Of a stretch of DNA of 34,980 nucleotides, positions 23,128 through 29,226 are shown piece by piece. This stretch comes from Pseudoflavonifractor_A sp022772585. GTDB taxonomy: Bacteria; Bacillota; Clostridia; Oscillospirales; Oscillospiraceae. How positions within the stretch are numbered: the first letter of the stretch is position 1; the number at the start of each line of letters is the position of its first letter. Location: contig NZ_JBQHUB010000030.1 of the NCBI RefSeq assembly GCF_052065415.1, positions 1-34,980 of the forward strand, given 5' to 3'. Position numbers and translations under genes: made by a program. The notes under the pieces were generated by a model. It searched no databases and was not told the origin of the DNA. It saw only the letters and a program-made list of their open reading frames with translations.

Positions 23128-24588
23128 TTAGATATTCACAATTTTACTTGCCACAGTATCTCGAAAAACACTGTCATGTTCTACCAGGAGCATGGTCGGG
23201 GCAAACTCCGTTATGAGTTGTTCAATCTGCATACGTGAGTACACATCAATAAAGTTGAGCGGTTCATCCCATACATACAAGTGTGCCTTTTCACAAAGGC
23301 TTTTCGCAATTAGGACTTTCTTCTTTTGCCCGCCAGAAAAGTCTTTAATATCCTTTTCAAACTGTACACGCTCAAAGTCCATTTTCCTAAGAATTGCCTT
23401 GAACAAACTTTCATCAAGGTTGTTTTCTTCTGCAAACTCGGAAAGGGTTCCACATAAATACGATGTATCCTGTGGCACATAAGAAATTACAAGCCCAGAG
23501 CCAAGTGTTACTGTACCCGTATAATCTATGGACTGCCCGACTACCAACTTTAACAGGCTACTTTTGCCACTGCCGTTCTTTCCATCAAGCACAATGCGTT
23601 CTCCCTGTCTTATTTCAAACGAAACGGGTTCACAAACTGAAATGCCATCATAATAAACTACTACATTCGATAATGATGCAAGCAAATCTGTATGGTAATT
23701 AAGCGGTTGTATCTTGAGGGCTTCTGCGGTTTCCATATTTTTCAGCAATGCTGATTTTTGTTCGATTGTCTGTTGTTGTCTCGCTTCTATAGATTTTGAA
23801 CGCTTCATCATTTTGGCGGCTTTATGACCGACATAACCTTTATCTGCTGCCCCAATTTTGGAAGCTTCTACACGTTCAGACCATACTGCAGCGCGTTTTG
23901 CCGACTGCTGTAATCGTCTGATGTCCTTTTGCAAACGTTCGTTCTGAGCCAGTTCAAATTCTTGCTGTCGCTCAAAATTTGACATCCATGATGAAAAGTT
24001 TCCTCTTTGCACTTCGATATTCGCTCGGTTAATCGATAGAATATAGTCAACACAATCGTCAAGAAAGCGACGATCGTGAGAAACTAAGATGAATCCCTTT
24101 TTCTTTTTCAGATATGCCGCCACACTTTTTCTCGCTTTGGCATCCAAATGGTTGGTAGGTTCATCAATCAGTAGGAAATGCCCTTCATTAAGAAAAAGAG
24201 CGGCAATCAAAACCTTTGTCTGCTCTCCGTTGGAAAGTGTTTCAAAAGGTCGCCAAAGCACATCGACATCAACATCAAGATAAGAAAGTTCTCGCATAAG
24301 TTCCCATTCTTCCGCAAGTGGGCAAATCTCCTGCAATATATCCTCTGTAATACGATTCTTATCTGAAACGGGATAAGGAAAATAATCAAACTGTACGGAT
24401 GATAGGATTTTTCCACTATACTCATATTTCCCAAGCAGAAGATTCAGAAAGGTTGTTTTACCTCGTCCGTTTCTGCCCACAAAACCAAGCTTCCAATCGG
24501 TATCAACCTGGAAACTGACATTTTCAAAAACATTATCATAACTTGTCGGATATGAAAACGTAAGGTTTTCAATTTTAATCATTGACAT
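23128..24588 (-). CDS. lsa: Lsa-type ABC-F ribosomal protection protein
   Basis: About 486 residues with two ABC domains and no membrane segment, the ABC-F layout. First domain: Walker A GRNGRGKTT (residues 38-46), signature LSNGEQ, Walker B LLIDEPTNHLD. Second domain: GKNGSGKSS, signature FSGGQ, and VWDEPLNFID. The interdomain linker is basic (RLQQSAKRAAVWSERVEASK). The opening MIKIENLTFSYPTSYDNVFENVSFQ strongly recalls Lsa proteins, which displace lincosamides, streptogramin A and pleuromutilins from the ribosome. Start is ATG 24588, 9 nt after AGGAGG. A leader with two tiny frames and competing hairpins precedes it. Exact Lsa subtype not assigned. Confidence 0.92.
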   Translation of the reverse strand: MSMIKIENLTFSYPTSYDNVFENVSFQVDTDWKLGFVGRNGRGKTTFLNLLLGKYEYSGKILSSVQFDYFPYPVSDKNRITEDILQEICPLAEEWELMRELSYLDVDVDVLWRPFETLSNGEQTKVLIAALFLNEGHFLLIDEPTNHLDAKARKSVAAYLKKKKGFILVSHDRRFLDDCVDYILSINRANIEVQRGNFSSWMSNFERQQEFELAQNERLQKDIRRLQQSAKRAAVWSERVEASKIGAADKGYVGHKAAKMMKRSKSIEARQQQTIEQKSALLKNMETAEALKIQPLNYHTDLLASLSNVVVYYDGISVCEPVSFEIRQGERIVLDGKNGSGKSSLLKLVVGQSIDYTGTVTLGSGLVISYVPQDTSYLCGTLSEFAEENNLDESLFKAILRKMDFERVQFEKDIKDFSGGQKKKVLIAKSLCEKAHLYVWDEPLNFIDVYSRMQIEQLITEFAPTMLLVEHDSVFRDTVASKIVNI

Positions 24589-24644
24589 AAATATTATCCT
24601 CCTTTGCATGTCATACGATACAAAGTCGGTTCGGTGAATGTTTA

Positions 24645-24722
24645 CTACGTATAGATTTCACCAAAAGGAACCGACACTATACGGAGTGAATCATGTGTAA
24701 CTATCTGTTCTGCACTATTCAT
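24645..24722 (-). CDS. Upstream leader peptide of ABC-F gene (25 aa)
   Basis: ATG at 24722 follows GGAGG at 6-nt spacing (GGAGGTGCTTTATG) and encodes MNSAEQIVTHDSLRIVSV then PFGEIYT-stop. It ends 57 nt before the ABC-F start. Good ribosome binding site, no known domain. Either a regulatory leader peptide or the truncated start of another gene. Confidence 0.5.
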   Translation of the reverse strand: MNSAEQIVTHDSLRIVSVPFGEIYT

Positions 24723-24901
24723 AAAGCACCTCCAAAACAAAATAAGAGCCACAAGAAAGTTTATCCTTGCAGCTCGTCATAGCATAAAATAACACCACTA
24801 AGCAAAAGTGGCAACAGCACTATATTGAGTAAGATAGACATATAACTTTCTTGCAATAGACACAATAATGCCAAAGTATAGCACTACCGCATATTTTGAT
24901 T

Positions 24902-24925
24902 TTATTTGCAAGAAAAGTTAATCAT
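24902..24925 (-). CDS. Seven-residue leader peptide MINFSCK
   Basis: ATG 24925 has GAGGTGGG upstream and codes MINFSCK-stop, beginning about 30 nt after the -10 box. Its coding DNA contains CTTTTCTTGCAA, which can pair with TTGCAAGAAAG further downstream (about 24849-24861); a later AAACTTTCTTGTG (about 24757-24770) competes for the same strand. This is the layout of antibiotic-sensing attenuators. Confidence 0.5.
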   Translation of the reverse strand: MINFSCK

Positions 24926-24953
24926 CTTCCCACCTCTTTCTAAATTTCAAAAT

Positions 24954-24982
24954 ATTATACCATAAATCGCAGGCAAATACAA
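24954..24982 (-). promoter_or_regulatory. Promoter of the ABC-F leader/operon
   Basis: Minus strand -35 TTGTAT (24982-24977), 17-bp spacer, -10 TATAAT (24959-24954). The 24589-24953 stretch between it and the gene is a long leader with the two short frames and inverted repeats described separately. Confidence 0.8.
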
Positions 24983-25119
24983 GTGGTTATAAAAATTTAA
25001 CAAATCGCTTATAATACAATCATATAACTTTACGCATTCCTTACTGACCGTAAAATTCCGATTTATTGCTGACTTTATTATACTTTATTGCCTATCGAAA
25101 AGATAGCATATTTTATGAA

Positions 25120-25341
25120 ACTTGTCGGCTGGGAACAGCTTGCAACGCAAGGTGTCCCCAGATGACAAGTCCACAAAAGGGTAGCTGGCGGTAGCCAGCG
25201 CAGGGGAAGCGTAGCGTCCCCTGTATGATTTGGAGCAGACCATGACTGCGAAAAATCACAGCCCTCCGGCAAGGAGCCTTCGGAGAACGCAATGCACCAA
25301 CCTTTGGGTGGTGTATAATTGCGCCCTTAGTAAACTAAGGG
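25120..25341. other. Highly structured noncoding region (seven hairpins)
   Basis: Consecutive stems: ACTTGTC/GACAAGT (25120-25126, 25164-25170) enclosing CTGGG/CCCAG and CTTGC/GCAAG; GCTGGC/GCCAGC (25184-25199); CAGGGGA/TCCCCTG (25201-25223); CTCCG/CGGAG with inner AAGG/CCTT (25264-25285); CGCAAT/ATTGCG (25288-25323) enclosing CACCAACC/GGGTGGTG; CCCTTAG/CTAAGGG (25324-25341). The last overlaps the DUF3847 stop codon. No protein frame is convincing. Could be a structured RNA or a recombination/transfer site. DNA from 24983 to 25119 is AT-rich with nothing else seen. Confidence 0.55.
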
Positions 25342-25631
25342 GTTTCCGGCTTCTCACGTTCCAGCAGTTTCTTCAATAGTTCCTGCGTGTCCTGCCTGTG
25401 AAAAATGAGTGTCAACAACAGCATGACATCATCATCTGTCAGGCGTTCCGGCTCTTGCAGAAAACTTTCCAGCATACCGCCACGAGTACAGAGCCGGTGT
25501 GTCCGTTCTTTTCGGGTAAGCTGCTTTAGCTGGTGCTGCAATGCCTTTTCATCATTGATGGCTTTCCGCAGTTTCTTTTCACTCTTTTCCAACTCTCGGT
25601 TGAGCTTTTCCAGCTTTGAGGTATCAGGCAA
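25335..25631 (-). CDS. DUF3847 protein
   Basis: A 98-residue, highly charged coiled-coil protein: LEKLNRELEKSEKKLRKAINDEKALQHQLKQLTRKERTHR, then LCTRGGMLESFLQEPERLTDDDVM, the signature of the DUF3847 family, common in MobA/MobL-type mobilizable elements of gut Firmicutes. It overlaps the RepA-like gene by 8 nt. Function unknown. Confidence 0.85.
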   Translation of the reverse strand: MPDTSKLEKLNRELEKSEKKLRKAINDEKALQHQLKQLTRKERTHRLCTRGGMLESFLQEPERLTDDDVMLLLTLIFHRQDTQELLKKLLEREKPETP

Positions 25632-25965
25632 GGGCAGCGTCCTCCTTTCCCGGTATCAGCACATAAATCCTGTTTGGTTCTCCAACGCCCTGACGCACTC
25701 GCATGATCAGTCCGGCGGTTTCCAGTTCATTCAGAGAACGCTTGACCGTCATGGGGCTGCGGGACAGGACTGCGGCAATGGCTGTGACAGGGAAGCAGAT
25801 AAACAGGATTCCGTTCTCGTCCTCCTGTCCGTTGGATAGCATAGCGTCCAACATCCGGCAGTACATGACCTTTGCGGTGCTGCTGACTGGAAATCCTGTC
25901 AACGCTCTGGGAAAGGGCATACAGGGCGGCAACGGTGTGCCTATCGTCATAAATTCAAAATTCAT
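25624..25965 (-). CDS. RepA-like replication initiator/HTH protein
   Basis: A 113-residue protein. PRALTGFPVSSTAKVMYCRMLDAML, then DENGILFICFPVTAIAAVLSRSPMTVKRSLNELETAGLIMRVRQGVGEPNRIYVLIP form the winged-helix shape of the RepA N-terminal family of replication initiators. It is shorter than plasmid RepA proteins and lacks a C-terminal domain, so it may be an initiator accessory or a regulator. Overlaps DUF3847 and starts with a 4-nt overlap (ATGA) with the small Cys gene upstream. Confidence 0.8.
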   Translation of the reverse strand: MNFEFMTIGTPLPPCMPFPRALTGFPVSSTAKVMYCRMLDAMLSNGQEDENGILFICFPVTAIAAVLSRSPMTVKRSLNELETAGLIMRVRQGVGEPNRIYVLIPGKEDAALA

Positions 25966-26150
25966 TCGGTGTGTTCCTCCTTTTTCTTTGCTCTTTTGGA
26001 TAAATAACGGGGGCAGTCAACCACAACCGCCCGGAAGCTCTGCTTGCACCCATGCTTGCATTTCCGGCATAATTCGTTGTAAGTGACACGCCCCCGGTCA
26101 TTGAGGTAAAAAGAAAGCTCATGCTTCCTCTTTTTGCTCATTCTCGGCAT
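25962..26150 (-). CDS. Small basic Cys-rich protein
   Basis: A 62-residue basic protein, MPRMSKKRKHELSFYLNDRGR, with CRKCKHGCKQSFRAVVVDCPRYL, four cysteines arranged like a small zinc finger, and a lysine-rich tail. ATG 26150 has GGAGG 9 nt upstream. First gene of the RepA-like operon. No named family recognised. Confidence 0.7.
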   Translation of the reverse strand: MPRMSKKRKHELSFYLNDRGRVTYNELCRKCKHGCKQSFRAVVVDCPRYLSKRAKKKEEHTE

Positions 26151-26172
26151 ATTGCGTTTCCTCCCGTTTTAG

Positions 26173-26200
26173 TGTATAGTTTCGGGGCGATTTTCGGCAA
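26173..26200 (-). promoter_or_regulatory. Promoter of the RepA-like operon
   Basis: Minus strand -35 TTGCCG (26200-26195), 16-bp spacer, -10 TATACA (26178-26173). CCGAAA repeats lie in and upstream of it. Confidence 0.5.
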
Positions 26201-26278
26201 AATTACGGTCATAGAGCCGTCTAAAATCTCCAGAAGTATCAGCAATAGGGTAGACTATCCCCCTATCAGATTGTCGTG

Positions 26279-26300
26279 TTTCGGTATCATTTCGGTATCA
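26279..26300. repeat. Tandem 11-bp repeats upstream of RepA-like operon
   Basis: TTTCGGTATCA occurs twice head to tail (26279-26289, 26290-26300), about 80 bp upstream of the minus-strand promoter; further TTTCGG words lie at 26180-26197. Possible regulator or initiator binding sites. The rest of the 26151-26633 gap shows no gene on either strand. Confidence 0.5.
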
Positions 26301-26557
26301 GTTCGCCAGTTCTCCCCGGTGTCGTTCCTCCCCTGAATCTCACAGCGGCGTATTGCTCCCTTTGGTACGCTCGTTTCGGTCAGGGTTCCTCCATATCCCT
26401 GCCAAAAGTCATGGCGCTACATCGCCGGGGAAGCATATCCCACACAGGCTGGTCATTCGATTGGAATAATCCATCGATGAACTACCTGTATCATAGAACA
26501 TTTTTGTGCCCTGTGCCGTATGTCCACAAAGTAGGAATTAAGGGTAAAAATCAGAAA

Positions 26558-26587
26558 TTTCCACGATTGCGGAAAGTATGATATAAT
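26558..26587 (+). promoter_or_regulatory. Promoter and operator of the XRE regulator
   Basis: -10 TATAAT at 26582-26587. TTTCC (26558-26562) and GGAAA (26571-26575) form an inverted repeat in the -35/spacer region, suitable for autoregulation by the XRE protein. The -35 (about TTTCCA) is poor. Confidence 0.5.
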
Positions 26588-26633
26588 CCAGTTAAGCGGC
26601 AGTAATGAAACCGCCGGAAAGGAGCGTGCGCCC

Positions 26634-27440
26634 ATGAAAGGAGCGACAAGCATACAGGAACGCCTTTGGGAACTCCGCAAGGACAAAGGCTTAAATCTGG
26701 AAGAATTATCAGAGCTGACGGGCATTTCCAAATCAGCTCTTGGCAGTTATGAAAAAGAGGATTATAAGGAAATCAATCATGGCAACCTTATCACGCTGGC
26801 AGACTTCTATGGGGTTTCCGTTGATTATCTGCTGTGCCGGACAGAGAACCGGGAGCAGATCAACACGCCACTAACAGAGCTGCATTTGAATGATGAGATG
26901 GTGGCACTTCTGAAAGGCGGTCGGATTAACAACCGTCTGCTCTGTGAGCTTGCCACTCATAAGGACTTTATCAAGTTTCTTGCGGACATTGAGATTTATG
27001 TAGATGGGATTGCCACCATGCAGATTCAAAACCTCAACGCCCTTGTCGATACTGTCCGGCATGAAATCATTGAACGGTATCGCCCCGGCGAAGACGACCC
27101 GCATTTGAAAGTGCTGCAAGCCGCCCATATCAGCGATGATGAATATTTCAGCCACATGGTTCTTGATGACCTCAATCTCATTATCCGGGATATTCGGGAA
27201 GCCCACAAAAAGGACAGCGAGAGTGCGCCCCAGACCACCGTTGCCGATGAATTGAAAGAAAATTTGGAAGCGGTTGAAAATTTCAAGGGCAGTCGGGATG
27301 AAAAGCTGGTTGTCCTTTACTGCAAGCAGCTCGGCATCAACTATAAAAATCTGTCAGACGAAGAATTTCGCTGGCTCATTCGGATTCTACAAAAATCAAA
27401 GAAAACAGGAACTCCTATCAGTCAAAGGAAAAAACGGTAA
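26634..27440 (+). CDS. XRE-family transcriptional regulator
   Basis: A 268-residue protein. The N-terminal helix-turn-helix (residues about 6-65) contains IQERLWELRKDKGLNLEELSELTGISKSALGSYEKED and ITLADFYGVSVDYLL, a classic Cro/C1-type domain. The C-terminal 200 residues are a helical domain I do not recognise. It is divergent from the replication operon and the only complete, convincing plus-strand gene in the window, so it probably represses replication or mobilisation genes of the guest element. AGGAG lies 9 nt before the ATG. Confidence 0.9.
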   Translation: MKGATSIQERLWELRKDKGLNLEELSELTGISKSALGSYEKEDYKEINHGNLITLADFYGVSVDYLLCRTENREQINTPLTELHLNDEMVALLKGGRINNRLLCELATHKDFIKFLADIEIYVDGIATMQIQNLNALVDTVRHEIIERYRPGEDDPHLKVLQAAHISDDEYFSHMVLDDLNLIIRDIREAHKKDSESAPQTTVADELKENLEAVENFKGSRDEKLVVLYCKQLGINYKNLSDEEFRWLIRILQKSKKTGTPISQRKKR

Positions 27441-27489
27441 AGAAAAACCGCTGTTGCATGGTTGTGTTTGCTTCCATGTAGCAGCGGTT
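27441..27489 (-). terminator. Terminator of the Lnu-type gene
   Basis: Minus strand AACCGCTGCTACATGG pairs with CCATGCAACAGCGGTT (two mismatches), then TTTTTCTTT at 27447-27441. It lies between two convergent genes. Confidence 0.75.
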
Positions 27490-27558
27490 GGTGCTATACT
27501 TATTCAGTTAAAATTTCAAAGCGATAAAGTGGAATTTATCTTAGAAATTACAGCAATG

Positions 27559-28050
27559 TTATTTTGATAAACTTTCAAGAATTGAAATATCATGCTTATC
27601 TTTATCTCTTAATTCATAACCTGAATGGAAAACTCTTTGGCCTTTTAAGGATATACAAGGAATTGTTTTTCCTTCAAAAAAAGCACTACCAAAGTAATCT
27701 TTTTCAAACTCATACCAGCCACCCTCTAAATCAGCTTGTTTTGAAGTTCCGTCCTCACTTAAAACGAACGGGTGAATGTCTAAGTAACCAAGTTCATCAC
27801 TATATAACTCTATTCTAACCGGTTTCCAGTCTGTATCAATTTTATAGCCCAGATTCAAAAGCACATTTAACAATTTTTCCGTATGTTGAGCATCAAAATT
27901 TATATCTATATCTCTATGAATTCTTGTTTGTTTACCAGCTAAAATATCTACACCCCATCCGCCATCCAACCAGTATGTAATTCCAGTATTTTCGAATAAT
28001 TCTATTACTTTCATTAAATCTTCTTTTGTTGTTATTTCTTTTCTACCCAT
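27559..28050 (-). CDS. lnu: Lincosamide nucleotidyltransferase, Lnu(C)/(P)-like
   Basis: A 163-residue nucleotidyltransferase. LDGGWGVDILAGKQTRIHRDIDINFDAQH (residues about 29-55) carries the paired Gly-Gly and the metal-binding Asp residues, and LGYLDIHPFVL plus the C-terminal CISLKGQRVFHSGYELRDKDKHDI match Lnu(C)/Lnu(P)-type enzymes, which adenylylate lincomycin and clindamycin in the cytoplasm. GGAG is 7 nt before the ATG. More AT-rich than the flanking genes, so it looks like separately acquired cargo beside TnpV. Exact subtype not assigned. Confidence 0.9.
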   Translation of the reverse strand: MGRKEITTKEDLMKVIELFENTGITYWLDGGWGVDILAGKQTRIHRDIDINFDAQHTEKLLNVLLNLGYKIDTDWKPVRIELYSDELGYLDIHPFVLSEDGTSKQADLEGGWYEFEKDYFGSAFFEGKTIPCISLKGQRVFHSGYELRDKDKHDISILESLSK

Positions 28051-28101
28051 ACAAAGTCTCCTTTACAACTTCTAATTTGTAATAATCATTCTACCATACC
28101 G

Positions 28102-28479
28102 TTATGAATAAATCATCTCATGTAAAACAATTTCTTCTGCCCGGTTGTGAATGTTATTGCAACGCTGCACCCATTCCATTTGACGGGTACGCTTCAATTC
28201 CTCGGTCACGCCCTCGGCAGCTTTCATCTGCTCCATGATGGTGTCTAACCGTTTCTGTGCCTGTTCGTTCAGGTCTGCAAGATATGTCCACAATTCCCCG
28301 GTCAGGGTCAATGTGTGTAATCTGGCTGGGCAGACTTCTCTTAAATATTCCCGGTGCATCCGTCCGTACTTTCCGATGGGGCGGTGTTCCTCCGGCAACT
28401 TCAAGTCCGGGATGTAGTAATCTCCAACAAGGATATAATCAATTCCGTTTTCTTTTATTCTTGGTTTCAATTCGCTCAT
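28102..28479 (-). CDS. tnpV: Transposon-encoded protein TnpV
   Basis: A 125-residue protein, MSELKPRIKENGIDYILVGDYYIPDLKLPEEHRPIGKYGRMHREYL, then HTLTLTGELWTYLADLNEQAQKRLDTIMEQMKAAEGVTEELKR, the signature of TnpV from Tn4451-like elements. Its function is not established. ATG 28479 overlaps the end of the XRE gene by 41 nt. Confidence 0.92.
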   Translation of the reverse strand: MSELKPRIKENGIDYILVGDYYIPDLKLPEEHRPIGKYGRMHREYLREVCPARLHTLTLTGELWTYLADLNEQAQKRLDTIMEQMKAAEGVTEELKRTRQMEWVQRCNNIHNRAEEIVLHEMIYS

Positions 28480-28711
28480 GTTCCTTACCTCCTGTGGAAG
28501 CAGGCTCGTCTGGTACTAACTCAATCACATCGGTAATCTCACAATTCAGCGTTTCGCAGATACGGGCTAATGTATCCATGCTGATGTGCTTTCCCTCTTT
28601 GCTCATGTTGGCAATCATATTTGTTGTCATACCAGCGGCAAGCCTTAAATCCTCTTTTCTCATATCACGCTCTAACAGTGTGTGCCAGAGTGGTTTATAG
28701 CTGATGTGCAT
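28439..28711 (-). CDS. XRE-family regulator (small)
   Basis: A 90-residue helix-turn-helix protein starting MHISYKPLWHTLLERDMRKEDLRLAAGMTTNMIANMSKEG. The domain (residues about 6-65) includes ISMDTLARICETLNCEITDVIELV. The start was moved to ATG 28711, where AGGAAAACAAT precedes it. The tail is basic. Its promoter carries a perfect TTGTGA/TCACAA palindrome over the -35, so autorepression is likely. It lies at the right end of the guest element and is co-transcribed with TnpV. Confidence 0.88.
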   Translation of the reverse strand: MHISYKPLWHTLLERDMRKEDLRLAAGMTTNMIANMSKEGKHISMDTLARICETLNCEITDVIELVPDEPASTGGKEHERIETKNKRKRN

Positions 28712-28774
28712 ATTGTTTTCCTGCCTTTCTATCCATACCACCGGAGCGGCTGCCCCGGCAGGAACTTTTCTCTT

Positions 28775-28803
28775 ATTATAGCACCAATCTTGTGAAATCA
28801 CAA
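28775..28803 (-). promoter_or_regulatory. Promoter with operator for the small XRE regulator
   Basis: Minus strand -35 TTGTGA (28803-28798), 17-bp spacer, -10 TATAAT (28780-28775). TTGTGA/TCACAA (28790-28803) is a perfect palindrome over the -35. Confidence 0.75.
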
Positions 28804-28865
28804 TTTATTCTTGTAGCCTGCCGCTGATACCGTCTGGATTGGCTTTTCCTTTCTTTTTGTTCCCT

Positions 28866-29024
28866 TTAATTAGCCATGAACTGCTTCATGCCCTGGCTTT
28901 TCGCGCCGGGGTTATCGGAGCCGTAGCCCTCCAGCAGGTTGACAACGCCCCACACGCCAAGGCCAGCGCCGAGGGCAATAACGAGGGTCTGCAAAGTGTT
29001 GATGGCAGAAGCGAAAAACTGCAT
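28866..29024 (-). pseudogene. Maff2 small membrane protein, 5' part, interrupted
   Basis: ATG 29024 follows AAGGAG at 6-nt spacing and encodes MQFFASAINTLQTLVIAL, a membrane segment through GVWGVVNLLEGYG, then SDNPGAKSQGMKQFMA, after which the guest element supplies one Asn codon and a stop. The missing end, GGGIILLGTTLIPLLSGLF, is at 16293-16349. The intact 70-residue protein is a Maff2/TrbC-like component of the transfer channel. The truncated 52-residue protein loses its second membrane helix. Confidence 0.88.
28868..28893. repeat. Right attachment site of guest element
   Basis: AATTAG followed by CCATGAACTGCTTCATGCCC (28874-28893), matching the left site at 17 of 20 positions. The host side reads on into maff2. 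Confidence 0.8.
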
Positions 29025-29060
29025 ATATTACTCCTTTTCTCCGGGCTATACCCGGCCATG

Positions 29061-29086
29061 AAAAAAGCCGCCCCGTGTAGGGCGGC
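29061..29086 (-). terminator. Hairpin plus U-tract just before maff2 RBS
   Basis: Minus strand GCCGCCC (29086-29080) pairs with GGGGCGGC (29074-29067), loop TACAC, then TTTTTT. A small CCGGG/CCCGG stem (29041-29055) follows, and the ribosome binding site AAAAGGAG is at 29038-29031. Confidence 0.7.
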
Positions 29087-29105
29087 AGCGTCCGTACCTC
29101 GGGAC

Positions 29106-29206
29106 TCGTCGGCACAAACTTCGCTTTGCTACTTTGGGACAAAATGTCCCAAACTCCGCACGCTCCGTTGCGCCTCCTCTTCCCACAAAATCGCTGATTT
29201 TGCGGG
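29106..29206. repeat. Composite scaffold repeat, copy B (noncoding)
   Basis: Same scaffold as 9027-9129, lying between virD4 and maff2. Starts TCGTCGGCACAAACTTCGC; centre slot holds the 25-bp palindrome 29131-29155 (ACTTTGGGACA, AAA, TGTCCCAAACT); then the shared GCTCCGTTGCGCC and CCCACAAAATC...TTTTGCGGG blocks. A half-palindrome ACCTCGGGAC abuts its left end (29096-29105). Confidence 0.8.
29131..29155. repeat. 25-bp dispersed palindrome, GGGACA type (perfect arms)
   Basis: ACTTTGGGACA, AAA, TGTCCCAAACT, except that the outermost bases are A/T rather than the usual AGGT end. Inside composite repeat copy B. Confidence 0.8.
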
Positions 29207-29226
29207 AACCCTAAAAGCCCAAGGTT

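Larger units (their letters stand above)
16361..28879. mobile_element. Mobilizable element of about 12.5 kb inserted in the ICE maff2 gene
   Basis: Bounded by near-identical attachment sites at 16355-16374 and 28874-28893. A large serine recombinase is at the left end; TnpV and an XRE regulator are at the right end. It also encodes a MobA/MobL relaxase and primase/helicase-like proteins but no channel genes, so it would be mobilised by another element, possibly its host ICE. Cargo: ABC-F protein, P-loop kinase, lincosamide nucleotidyltransferase. Exact ends assume crossover within the shared CCATGA. Nested mobilizable transposons inside C. difficile CTn-type elements are a known arrangement. 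Confidence 0.88.

Noticed and set aside
25078..25272. Minus-strand frame of 64 codons across the hairpin region
   Set aside because: No ribosome binding site, and the DNA is explained by dense inverted repeats.
26230..26245. TCCAGAAGTATCAGC shared with 5949-5963, as another palindrome copy
   Set aside because: Only half of the palindrome is present and the opposite arm is missing; a 15-base match in 35 kb can occur by chance.
29041..29226. Short minus-strand frame in the virD4-maff2 gap
   Set aside because: Composed of terminator and repeat sequences, with no ribosome binding site and no conserved residues.
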